Assembly: GCA_964369215.1 (NCBI GenBank)
Contig: CAYJEZ010000056.1
Location: forward strand, 1 to 15,855
DNA from: SIG603 sp964369215
GTDB taxonomy: Bacteria > Bacillota > Clostridia > Oscillospirales > Acutalibacteraceae
Direction of reading: 5' to 3'
DNA: 15,855 bases
The notes under the pieces are model-generated. The model was not told the origin of the DNA. It saw nothing but the letters and a program-made list of their open reading frames with translations, and made no database searches. Made by a program: the position numbers and the translations under genes. Position 1 is the stretch's first letter; each line of letters opens with the position of its first letter. Below are positions 8,801-15,070 of this stretch, one piece after another.

Positions 8801-9833
8801 AATTATCGTTTATCGCTTTAAAGTTATCAATATCAATTATAAAGAAAGCATGTACTCCCCCACTGCTCTTTGCAAATTTTTCAGATATGATATTTTCAGC
8901 GCTTATTTTATTATAACAATCTGTAAGTAAATCTTTTTGAGACCTCTCTTCAATGGCTCTCTGGTCATGAATATCAACACCTTTTCCCATTACAAAAACA
9001 GGCATATCTTCCGCATTTTTTATAAAAGTATTGTTAATTCTGTGATATCTGTACTCTCCTGAGTCATTTAAAAGTTTGAATTCATATGTCTTAGTTATAC
9101 CAGATTTTATATCATTCATCATACCTTGATAAATGTGAATATCATCTTCACTGATAAGCCCAAACTCAAACATCTTGCTCTCAGTTATTATAGCATTTGC
9201 ACCAAATGAACTAAACCACCATTTACCATAAAACGAAATAGCTCCCGTTCTTAAATCTATTGTATAAAACCATTCTTCAGATAACTCTTTCATCTCATAC
9301 ATTAATCGACTTTTAGGAAGCTTATCTGTAAAATAAAAATCATAACTAACATCATTTTGCTCGTAATCAAATTCTGCACGCAAATCTTTAATAAAGCCTG
9401 CTACATAGACATCACTTGGTGATGTATCAAGCTTAATCAACGTTATTTCACTAGGGATTCTACTTCCATTTGGTGTAATGTGCATCCAATGAAAAACATG
9501 TTTTCCTTTTTTAAGTGCTAATTCAAAATTTATTAGTGACATTTCTTCAGATGTTTTGCCATTTGGCTGAAACTCAGGTGAAAATTCAAAAAACCTATCT
9601 AAAAACTCTTCTGAGTCACTAACATTAAACGCATCCATTATGTGCGCATTGCACATAAAATTAATCATATTTTTATTCCATACATTAAATGCAACTGGAG
9701 CAACGCCCAATATTGATTTTAATATTTCAGAAGAATTTATTTCATTTTCTATACTTTCTGAATATCCAACTTTTAGAGTTATGTTATCATTTATACTCAT
9801 TTCTATCTCTCTACTTTCCATAGTGAAACTCAC
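5814..9833 (-). CDS. Multi-domain c-di-GMP enzyme: PAS-PAS-GGDEF-GAF-PAS-GAF-GGDEF-EAL
   Basis: 1339 residues, no membrane segment, so a cytosolic enzyme that makes and/or breaks c-di-GMP. Order: PAS-like (35-150), PAS (185-290), GGDEF (298-457), GAF (486-645), PAS (662-770), GAF (783-938), GGDEF (948-1065), EAL (1090-1335). The first GGDEF is complete: IDIDNFKAIND, GGDEF at 375-379 and inhibitory-site RDID at 366-369. The second keeps GGDEF (1023-1027) but has ADIIGLSS in the metal/GTP strand, no RxxD and no C-terminal ADxAL..AK helix. The EAL domain keeps E1119, N1179, E1211, DDFGSG (1241-1246), K1262, E1299 and Q1319, so phosphodiesterase activity is expected. The two GAFs share ADRSYIFE and NT-x-EYC, implying internal duplication. 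Numbering uses the longest frame (GTG 9833). ATG at 9821 and ATG at 9800 (AGAGAG 6 nt upstream) are alternatives, the last being favoured. It has its own promoter and lies upstream of, and co-directional with, the surface operon. Confidence 0.93.
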   Translation of the reverse strand: MSFTMESREIEMSINDNITLKVGYSESIENEINSSEILKSILGVAPVAFNVWNKNMINFMCNAHIMDAFNVSDSEEFLDRFFEFSPEFQPNGKTSEEMSLINFELALKKGKHVFHWMHITPNGSRIPSEITLIKLDTSPSDVYVAGFIKDLRAEFDYEQNDVSYDFYFTDKLPKSRLMYEMKELSEEWFYTIDLRTGAISFYGKWWFSSFGANAIITESKMFEFGLISEDDIHIYQGMMNDIKSGITKTYEFKLLNDSGEYRYHRINNTFIKNAEDMPVFVMGKGVDIHDQRAIEERSQKDLLTDCYNKISAENIISEKFAKSSGGVHAFFIIDIDNFKAINDNLGHFFGDEVLRDISAGLKVAFRDIDIIARIGGDEFIVFVENMSDMDIISKKAEKILEVYRKTYSGEYKDYSISGSVGIALYPRDGRTYDEIYQNADKALNQAKMQGKNRYMMYSDDFDIGTTRSVTKIENANRIASSFFDYDLISAVFNILYEKNGDSDSINLALSYLCQKYNADRSYIFETLDDGLTLNNTFEYCKEGIGSEIENLQGIPYELFADFLDKAHNDIIYSNNLRETLEQDRAFEIMDDQGILSFVHAQIKRDGKMRFFLGLDDCTKTRVWTEREINSIQYIGKFLSIILQGKHLRDELQELAISNKNSADILDTIESVVYVSDLTNYDLLYLNELGKRTAGLTTDEEYKGEKCYNLLQGKDEPCDFCTNHLLKENGYYEWSHYNPKYNTTYLLKDKLVNYKGNTARLEIATDISNRVELENTITERLEDEKFLMDCVEMLHAGNEPDSSIFSLLEAVTNYFDADRSYIFEVSDCGLFISNTYEYCKPGKQAFKDKLQNLPRSELGVLLDKCESQEAFNMDIHTLDKSSLEYELMKLQDLTDIVIGAIRVEGNEITGFVGVDNALKNKEKSSIIRTVAKFTANFLDETKLLSNLNKLSYYDALTGIKNRHSYGLTIKDIDKDIDSLGVLYADIIGLSSINDANGVLFGDGILINLSKILSEVFEDKVFRVGGDEFVVISENVSEPDFEKDVTLLKEKLAQEADYKVSIGYTWNKNAKNKNKSKDFHDCENYVRILSENLEMEIANGKYLVYLQPQMNLASGKIESAEALVRRVGAGGAVQAPIYFLPFYEKEGIISKIDEFVFETVCKTLKLWKESGAKTLPTISVNCSRMTISKKGVVEKFSQICDSYGIEHAKLVIEMTETINRVDEKALALIIKNFSDAGFAVSLDDFGSGYSNLNSLVVSDFDEIKIDMKIIDGIHIDKKSKLLASLAIGLSEGLDNVSSVAEGVENKQQHELLCDMGCTIGQGYYYAKPMPIEEFYNEYIKK

Positions 9834-9872
9834 TACTTACCGTACTTCTAAAACTTGCATTTACCTAAAATA

Positions 9873-9901
9873 ATTATATTAAAATTTATATTAAAAGTCA
9901 A
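9873..9901 (-). promoter_or_regulatory. Consensus sigma-A promoter of the c-di-GMP gene
   Basis: On the minus strand TTGACT (9901-9896), a 17-nt spacer, then a perfect TATAAT (9878-9873). The predicted start near 9866 gives a short leader of 30-65 nt depending on the start codon, leaving no room for a riboswitch. Confidence 0.85.
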
Positions 9902-9923
9902 GTTTTCAATCGGCTTGTGTAAC

Positions 9924-10026
9924 TATAGTTATTCAACCCCCAAAACTAACAGCTCTCAAATCGGAAAACTGCGCAAATTAAGCTTTTCACTTTATTTCTG
10001 TAGTGTTTTTTATTTGAATAACTATA
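9924..10026. repeat. 13-bp perfect inverted repeat bounding a 103-bp segment
   Basis: TATAGTTATTCAA at 9924-9936 and its exact reverse complement TTGAATAACTATA at 10014-10026, separated by 77 bp. The left arm is 22 bp upstream of the -35 box of the c-di-GMP gene. It could be the ends of a small defunct MITE-like element or a looping operator pair. No target-site duplication is evident. Confidence 0.5.
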
Positions 10027-10142
10027 ATATCAGAAATAATTAAAGCATACTAGTAGGCACTTAAACTTAAAATTTATTTTCAGAGCATTTCAAATTTCGT
10101 ATGCTAAAAGTTTTATAGTAAGCAATTAAGATAAGATGAAAA

Positions 10143-10174
10143 AGCAGATATGACTGCACAAAGTCATATCTGCT
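10143..10174 (-). terminator. Rho-independent terminator of the AraC-type regulator gene
   Basis: Perfect 13-bp stem AGCAGATATGACT/AGTCATATCTGCT with a 6-nt loop. Read on the minus strand the stem is followed by TTTTCATC. On the plus strand no T-run follows, so it acts on the leftward AraC transcript, about 210 nt after that gene's stop. Confidence 0.82.
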
Positions 10175-10384
10175 AAGAGTGTAGATAACCACGTAACAAA
10201 AAAGTTACATAAATGGGAATATGCAATTTTACAATTATTGCATCAAATCGAGCCGCTCTAAAATTGGAATAATAATTAAAAAACAAGAAAGTAATAGACT
10301 ATGAAAGTTCATATTTAAAAAAGAGTCTTTTATGTTAAGAGGTTTTTATTTTTAGTTACGATAACATATAATACGATTAGTGAG

Positions 10385-12598
10385 CTATTGCTTATCTTTA
10401 TGCATTTGTCTATACTGCGCCGGTGTCATATTGGTTATGCTTTTAAACATTCTACTAAAGTTAGAAGCAGTAGAGTAGCAAAGCTCGGCAGCTATTTCAT
10501 TTAAATTTTTAGAGCTTGTAATGAGCAAATGTTTTGCTTGCATAACCTTTAAGTTGTTAATATAGTTAATAAAAGTTGAGTTCATTTTTTTCTTAAACAT
10601 ATGGCTAAACGAAGACTCCGATAAACTAAACTCTGATGATACTTTTGACATAGAGAAATCTTTATCTAAATAATGAGAGTTTATATAAAAAAGTATTTCT
10701 TCCATTAGAATTTGACTAGAAACAGGAAATCCGTCGCTTAATTTAGATGTTATTTCTTTTGCTATAGAATTAATTATGTTACATATTTCTGAAGAGCTTA
10801 TATTGCCTTTTTGAATAAACGAAATTTTAGATTTGATATTTATATTAGATAGCATGCATTTTTCTTCTAAAATATTTACACTGCTTTTAACAAAGTCATC
10901 CTCCCAGGTCATAGATTTAGTTTTTATAAGCTCAGCTATAATATTAATGCAGTTTTCTATCTCTTCAATGTTTTCGGTAAAAATCCATTTAAACAAATTA
11001 TCAAGATATTGATTTTCTATCGAGTTCTCTATAAATACATTTTCGCAATAAAATATCCCATTTGGTTTTATGTTTCTACTTAGGTTGTTCATTATATTAA
11101 GGTAAGATTTATTTAAGTCAGCAATAGTATCACAAACAGAGCCTACAAAAAAACATAAGTTGTTGTCATTTTCTGAAATAAGGTTATTGTATAAATCACT
11201 TGTCAACTCTTTAATATCAATATCTTCTATATACTGTAATAAGAAAATTATCATATTATTATTAACAGGATTACAGAAATTAACTAAAATTTCTGAATTT
11301 TTCTCCTTTAATAATAACTCAATCTCTCTATTTGGAACATTGGTAATACTGTTATTATTATGAACTATAACAGCACAGTATTTTGCACCCAAAATATCTA
11401 TAGATACTTGTTTACACCTTTCCAATATAGAATCGGTGGACTTATACTGTCCAGTTATAAATCTATAAAGTACAGAATCGCGAATATAAATATTATCTGT
11501 AATAAGCTTTTGATTTAGATTATAATTATTCTCAGAGAGCTCTGTAATAAGTGTATCTATAACTTTAGTGTCATCAGAGAATATACCTTTATCTAGTTGA
11601 GAGTTAAGTCCCCATTGCTTATATAAAGTTCTTATTGGCGTATAGTTCCAAAAAGCAAGTACAAAAGATACTATAATCATAAATAAAGCAATTAGCAACA
11701 TAGAAAAAATATATGTAGATCTTATATAAACTAAATCTTCAAACACAAATTCTTCATCAGAGACAATAACATATCTCATATTGTTAAACTTAGAGCTAAC
11801 AGAAGTAATTAATAAATTGTCTGCTACATCACCTAAGCTTTTCAAAACTAAGTTTTCGTTACTTGCAACAAACCTAGCTATTTGTCTAGAATAATCATTG
11901 TTAAATTCTAAATCTAAAATAATGTTTTCATTTGAATCTATAATCATTACTTCAGATTCATTAAAGCTTTGAAGAAGTACATCTTCAACATTTTGCTTGT
12001 TTAAATAAACTATTAAAGAGGATTTATAATCAACTTCTCCTGTAGTAACTGGAAAAATCATAGGAATAACCTCTGTAAAACTACCCTCGCTTCTTTCAGA
12101 AAACTTACTTTCTTCTAAAATAATTTGCTCGCCTGTTAGGCTTTTATTAATATAATATAAGAGTTCTTCCTGTGAGTAATTATCTAAAAAAAATGAGGTG
12201 TCTCCAAATAGTTCATTTTGGTATACATTTCCGCCACCTAAAAATACATTTTTGCTTTCAACATATAAAAATGCTGCACTAATATATCTATTTGAACTTG
12301 TGTATTTTGATAATAGTTTAGAGGCGTCAATTAAATGTAAAATATCTCCTGAAGATAAACGCGTAAACTTAAAATCCGTATCAGATTTAATTATTGATGG
12401 CAGTGCGTAAATTTCTGTAAACATCTCGTCTACCGAGGCTTTGGTTTTATCTACTAATGCTATTTGGTTATCTTCTTTATTATTAATAAACTGATTTGTT
12501 ATAAAGGGAAATATTATTAAGACGAAGATAATAATAGCAAATAAACAAACTGTAAAAAGCGACAAAACATTACGCAAAAAAATAGAACGATTACTCAT
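10385..12598 (-). CDS. Membrane-bound AraC-family transcriptional regulator with extracellular sensor
   Basis: 737 residues from ATG at 12598, chosen because AGGAG lies 7 nt upstream; the frame extends six codons further to a TTG, but AGGAG would then be inside the gene. Membrane segments at about 11-33 and 296-318 bracket an extracellular region of about 260 residues of the Cache-like type seen in YesN-like regulators. The second segment is followed by the usual Y-x-PI element. After a long, poorly conserved cytosolic middle, residues 633-737 are a complete AraC double helix-turn-helix (FSMSKVSSEFSLSESSFSHMF, then LNEIAAELCYSTASNFSRMF) ending in TPAQYRQ. Such one-component regulators typically sit beside LplB/YtcP-type transporters, and this one is divergent from such an operon. 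It probably senses the transported ligand or a related glycan outside the cell and activates the transporter genes. The ligand is unknown. Confidence 0.92.
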   Translation of the reverse strand: MSNRSIFLRNVLSLFTVCLFAIIIFVLIIFPFITNQFINNKEDNQIALVDKTKASVDEMFTEIYALPSIIKSDTDFKFTRLSSGDILHLIDASKLLSKYTSSNRYISAAFLYVESKNVFLGGGNVYQNELFGDTSFFLDNYSQEELLYYINKSLTGEQIILEESKFSERSEGSFTEVIPMIFPVTTGEVDYKSSLIVYLNKQNVEDVLLQSFNESEVMIIDSNENIILDLEFNNDYSRQIARFVASNENLVLKSLGDVADNLLITSVSSKFNNMRYVIVSDEEFVFEDLVYIRSTYIFSMLLIALFMIIVSFVLAFWNYTPIRTLYKQWGLNSQLDKGIFSDDTKVIDTLITELSENNYNLNQKLITDNIYIRDSVLYRFITGQYKSTDSILERCKQVSIDILGAKYCAVIVHNNNSITNVPNREIELLLKEKNSEILVNFCNPVNNNMIIFLLQYIEDIDIKELTSDLYNNLISENDNNLCFFVGSVCDTIADLNKSYLNIMNNLSRNIKPNGIFYCENVFIENSIENQYLDNLFKWIFTENIEEIENCINIIAELIKTKSMTWEDDFVKSSVNILEEKCMLSNINIKSKISFIQKGNISSSEICNIINSIAKEITSKLSDGFPVSSQILMEEILFYINSHYLDKDFSMSKVSSEFSLSESSFSHMFKKKMNSTFINYINNLKVMQAKHLLITSSKNLNEIAAELCYSTASNFSRMFKSITNMTPAQYRQMHKDKQ

Positions 12599-12645
12599 TG
12601 TTAAACTCCTATACAAATAAATAATGCTAATAAAAAAATAAATAT

Positions 12646-12674
12646 ATTATATAAAATAAACCAAATTGAAGAAT
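12646..12674 (-). promoter_or_regulatory. Possible weak promoter of the AraC regulator gene
   Basis: A perfect TATAAT on the minus strand (12651-12646) about 48 nt before the ATG, but 17 nt upstream only ATTCTT (12674-12669), a poor -35. This suggests a weak or activator-dependent promoter. The sequence is very AT-rich, so chance TATAAT is likely. Confidence 0.35.
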
Positions 12675-12686
12675 TATTCATGTAAA

Positions 12687-12722
12687 TGTAATAATATTCA
12701 AAACGTTTAATGAATGATTACA
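12687..12722. promoter_or_regulatory. Nested inverted repeat, candidate operator
   Basis: Outer arms TGTAAT (12687-12692) and ATTACA (12717-12722) enclose inner arms ATTCA (12696-12700) and TGAAT (12711-12715), with the palindrome AAACGTTT (12701-12708) near the centre. It lies just upstream of the AraC promoter candidate. The central CG and dyad recall LacI/CcpA-type operators, but the match to the cre consensus is only partial. Confidence 0.45.
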
Positions 12723-12938
12723 GTATACATTACATCAACAGTAAAGTGCAAGTAGCTTTTTATTATATTTTAAAAATGAATATTAATATAAATATCAGAT
12801 AATTTGAAGATATAAGTAATCATTTTTTATTAATAATTACAATTTTACCACAAAATCTTAATAAATCTATAATCAAAATATAAATAAAAAATTCAAAATA
12901 TGAGTTGTTTATTAAAAATCGACATAACGAGACAGTAA

Positions 12939-12964
12939 AACCATTGCCAAAATGGTTATTTTGG
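12939..12964 (+). promoter_or_regulatory. Two overlapping, mutually exclusive hairpins upstream of the transporter promoter
   Basis: AACCAT/ATGGTT (12939-12957) and CCAAAAT/ATTTTGG with a GGTT loop (12947-12964) share bases 12947-12957. They lie 35-60 bp upstream of the -35 box, so as DNA they may be an operator for the AraC regulator rather than an RNA switch. Confidence 0.4.
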
Positions 12965-12998
12965 TCATTTTTGTAAAACTTTAATCAAAAAAAGCTTA

Positions 12999-13028
12999 TT
13001 TACAATTAGTACATATTTATTATATACT
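12999..13028 (+). promoter_or_regulatory. Promoter of the sugar transporter operon
   Basis: TTTACA (12999-13004), an 18-nt spacer, TATACT (13023-13028). The predicted start near 13035 gives a leader of about 34 nt ending in a strong AGAGGGGA ribosome-binding site (13055-13062), 6 nt before the first ATG. Confidence 0.6.
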
Positions 13029-13068
13029 TTTAACATAAATTACAATAAAAGCAGAGAGGGGATTGTAA

Positions 13069-14037
13069 ATGTCGACCGATGTTCAAATTAAAGATGCACA
13101 AGAGGTGAAAACAGCCAAAAAACCTTTTATGAAAGAACTAAAAAAAGACTTTAGGAAAAATTATATGTTATATGTTTTTCTATTGCCAGCCATTATACTG
13201 GTAATTGTATTTTCTTACGTTCCTATGTATGGTATTGTGGTAGCTTTTCAAAATTATAAACCAGCTTTAGGTGTTTGGGGTAGCGAGTGGATTGCTTTTG
13301 ATAACTTTACCACATTATTTAAAACACCAAGATTTACTCAAATACTAACAAATACATTACACATAAGTTTTTACAGCCTAATAGCAGGATTTCCCGCTCC
13401 TATAATATTAGCTCTTATTCTAAATCAAATTAGAGGAAACGCTTATAAGAGAACTCTTCAAACAGTTACTTATATGCCATACTTTCTTTCAACAGTTGTT
13501 ATGTGTGGAATAATTAGGCTATTTTTAAATCCAACAAATGGACTTTACGGAAACATTGGTCAACTTTTAGGTTTTTCAGAACTAAGTAACCCTTTAGGCA
13601 TCCCTGACCTTTTTAGTACAATTTACGTTTTATCAGGAATTTGGCAAGGGGCTGGTTGGGGAAGCATTATTTACCTTGCTGCACTTTCTTCCATTGATCC
13701 AAGCTTATACGAGGCCGCCACAGTAGATGGCGCGAATAGCAGGCAAAAAATTTGGTACATTGATTTACCATCTATAGTTCCTACAGCAGTTATACTGCTT
13801 ATTTTAAATGCCGGCGGAATAATGAATGTTGGTTTTGAGAAAATATTTTTACTGCAAAACGATTTAAACAGAAGTGCATCTGAGGTTATAGCTACATACT
13901 CATATCAGGTAGGTCTTATAGACCAAAGATATGGTTTCTCAGCAGCTGTAGGTTTATTTAACAATGTTATAAACTTTATTCTTTTAATTTCAGTTAATGC
14001 ATTAAGTAGGCGCTTTAGCGAAACCAGTTTGTGGTAA
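13069..14037 (+). CDS. ABC transporter permease, LplB-like (MalF-type)
   Basis: 322 residues. ATG at 13069 has AGAGGGGA 6 nt upstream. The N-terminal 30 residues are charged and cytosolic, then about six membrane segments begin at residue 33 (MLYVFLLPAIILVIVFSYVP). The PMYGIVVAFQNYKP stretch is typical of the LplB family of sugar/oligosaccharide permeases. The EAA loop that docks the ATPase is at 214-236 (YEAATVDGANSRQKIW, ending in DLPSI). It forms a heterodimer with the next gene product, 27 nt downstream. Import of a glycan-derived ligand is inferred from the family and from the divergent AraC sensor; the substrate is not readable. The gene is first in its operon and uses the promoter at 12999-13028. 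Confidence 0.93.
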   Translation: MSTDVQIKDAQEVKTAKKPFMKELKKDFRKNYMLYVFLLPAIILVIVFSYVPMYGIVVAFQNYKPALGVWGSEWIAFDNFTTLFKTPRFTQILTNTLHISFYSLIAGFPAPIILALILNQIRGNAYKRTLQTVTYMPYFLSTVVMCGIIRLFLNPTNGLYGNIGQLLGFSELSNPLGIPDLFSTIYVLSGIWQGAGWGSIIYLAALSSIDPSLYEAATVDGANSRQKIWYIDLPSIVPTAVILLILNAGGIMNVGFEKIFLLQNDLNRSASEVIATYSYQVGLIDQRYGFSAAVGLFNNVINFILLISVNALSRRFSETSLW

Positions 14038-14064
14038 ATACATGTAAATGATGGAGGAAAAATT

Positions 14065-14967
14065 ATGGTGAGTCCACGCATAGGAGAAAAAACAATTATA
14101 GAGAAGATGCAAACTGTGCTTTTTTATATAGTTACTATTGTAATATTTATTTCGGCAGTTTATCCCCTTTACTTTGTTGTGTTGGCATCTTTTAGTAATG
14201 CAGGAGACATAGCAAATGGTGAAGTTTGGTTCTGGCCTAAAAGGGTTGATTTGCTTGGCTATCAAACTGTATTTGAGTATGAACCAATTTGGATAGGATA
14301 TAGAAATACAATAATATACACAGTTTCAACAACATTTCTTTCTTTAGCTGTTACATTGCCAGCGGCATATACAATGTCAAGAAAAGATTTCTTTTTAAGA
14401 AATAAAATAATGATTTTCTTTACAATTCCAATGTTTTTTAGTGGAGGTATGATACCAACATACTTATTAATGAGAGACTTAAATCTTTTAAACAATCCGT
14501 TGGTACTTATTATTCCAGGTGCATTTGGTGTGTACAATATGATTATTGCACGAACTTTTTTTCAAAACAATATACCTTCTGAATTATTAGAGGCAGCTCA
14601 ACTTGATGGTTGTGGAAATGGAAGATTCTTCTTTACAATGGTTTTGCCTCTTTCAAAGGCTATAATAGCAGTTATAGGTTTATATTGCGCAGTAGGAACA
14701 TGGAATAGTTATTTTAACGCCTTACTGTACGTAAGAGATAAAGAGCTTATTCCTCTACAAATGGCTTTAAGAGATGTTCTTATAGCAAACTCGTTTAGTG
14801 TGCGCTCAGGAGATATGGCTCAAGAGGGCGGTTTGGCTCAACAACAATTACAAGACCTTATGAAATATTGTGCAATAGTTGTTTCAACCGTACCTATTAT
14901 GTGCGTATATCCATTTATTCAAAAATATTTTGCAAAAGGTGTTATGATTGGCTCTATTAAGGGCTAA
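14065..14967 (+). CDS. ABC transporter permease, YtcP-like (MalG-type)
   Basis: 300 residues. ATG at 14065 has GGAGG (14053-14057) 7 nt upstream. About six membrane segments, starting at residue 17. After the first comes the family element YPLYFVVLASFSNAGDIANG (33-52). The EAA loop is at 174-198 (LLEAAQLDGCGNGRFF ending in VLPLSK), and the C-terminus GVMIGSIKG is typical of YtcP relatives. It pairs with the preceding LplB-like permease and with the lipoprotein 103 nt downstream. No nucleotide-binding subunit is encoded in view; members of this class often borrow a shared MsmX-type ATPase. Confidence 0.93.
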   Translation: MVSPRIGEKTIIEKMQTVLFYIVTIVIFISAVYPLYFVVLASFSNAGDIANGEVWFWPKRVDLLGYQTVFEYEPIWIGYRNTIIYTVSTTFLSLAVTLPAAYTMSRKDFFLRNKIMIFFTIPMFFSGGMIPTYLLMRDLNLLNNPLVLIIPGAFGVYNMIIARTFFQNNIPSELLEAAQLDGCGNGRFFFTMVLPLSKAIIAVIGLYCAVGTWNSYFNALLYVRDKELIPLQMALRDVLIANSFSVRSGDMAQEGGLAQQQLQDLMKYCAIVVSTVPIMCVYPFIQKYFAKGVMIGSIKG

Positions 14968-14975
14968 TTAAAAAA

Positions 14976-15001
14976 AACTCATAAATATGAGTTATATTTA
15001 T
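14976..15001 (+). other. Alternative hairpins between permease and binding-protein genes
   Basis: AACTCAT/ATGAGTT with an AAAT loop (14976-14993) overlaps ATAAATAT/ATATTTAT (14981-15001); only one can form at a time. The first is followed by ATATTTAT rather than a T-run, so it is a poor terminator. It may set 3' ends or protect the downstream message, giving unequal levels of permease and binding protein. Confidence 0.45.
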
Positions 15002-15070
15002 AAGTAATTAGCATTGTTTTACCTTTTTAGGTTACACATTGTTAAAATATATTAAAAGCGAGGAATTACA

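Larger units (their letters stand above)
9834..10384. other. Intergenic region between the c-di-GMP and AraC genes
   Basis: About 550 bp without a supported gene. It contains the c-di-GMP gene promoter (9873-9901), a long-spaced 13-bp inverted repeat (9924-10026), the AraC terminator (10143-10174) and about 210 nt of AT-rich 3' untranslated sequence of the AraC transcript (10175-10384). Short frames here lack ribosome-binding sites. Confidence 0.6.
12599..13068. other. Divergent control region between the AraC regulator and the transporter operon
   Basis: 470 bp, about 80% A+T, no gene. It holds weak AraC promoter elements (12646-12674), a nested dyad (12687-12722), two alternative hairpins (12939-12964) and the transporter promoter (12999-13028). 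It is the expected site for regulator binding. Confidence 0.65.

Noticed and set aside
9855..10043. 62-codon plus-strand frame upstream of the c-di-GMP gene
   Set aside because: It starts at TTG without a ribosome-binding site, overlaps the promoter and the inverted repeat, and its composition is not protein-like.
10235..10312. 25-codon minus-strand frame (MNFHSLLLSCFLIIIPILER...) in the AraC 3' region, possibly a small membrane peptide
   Set aside because: No Shine-Dalgarno site before the ATG, and such hydrophobic short frames arise easily in AT-rich DNA.
12696..12715. CcpA cre site
   Set aside because: It has the central CG and some dyad symmetry, but the TG and CA ends of the cre consensus are missing; it is reported only as a generic candidate operator.
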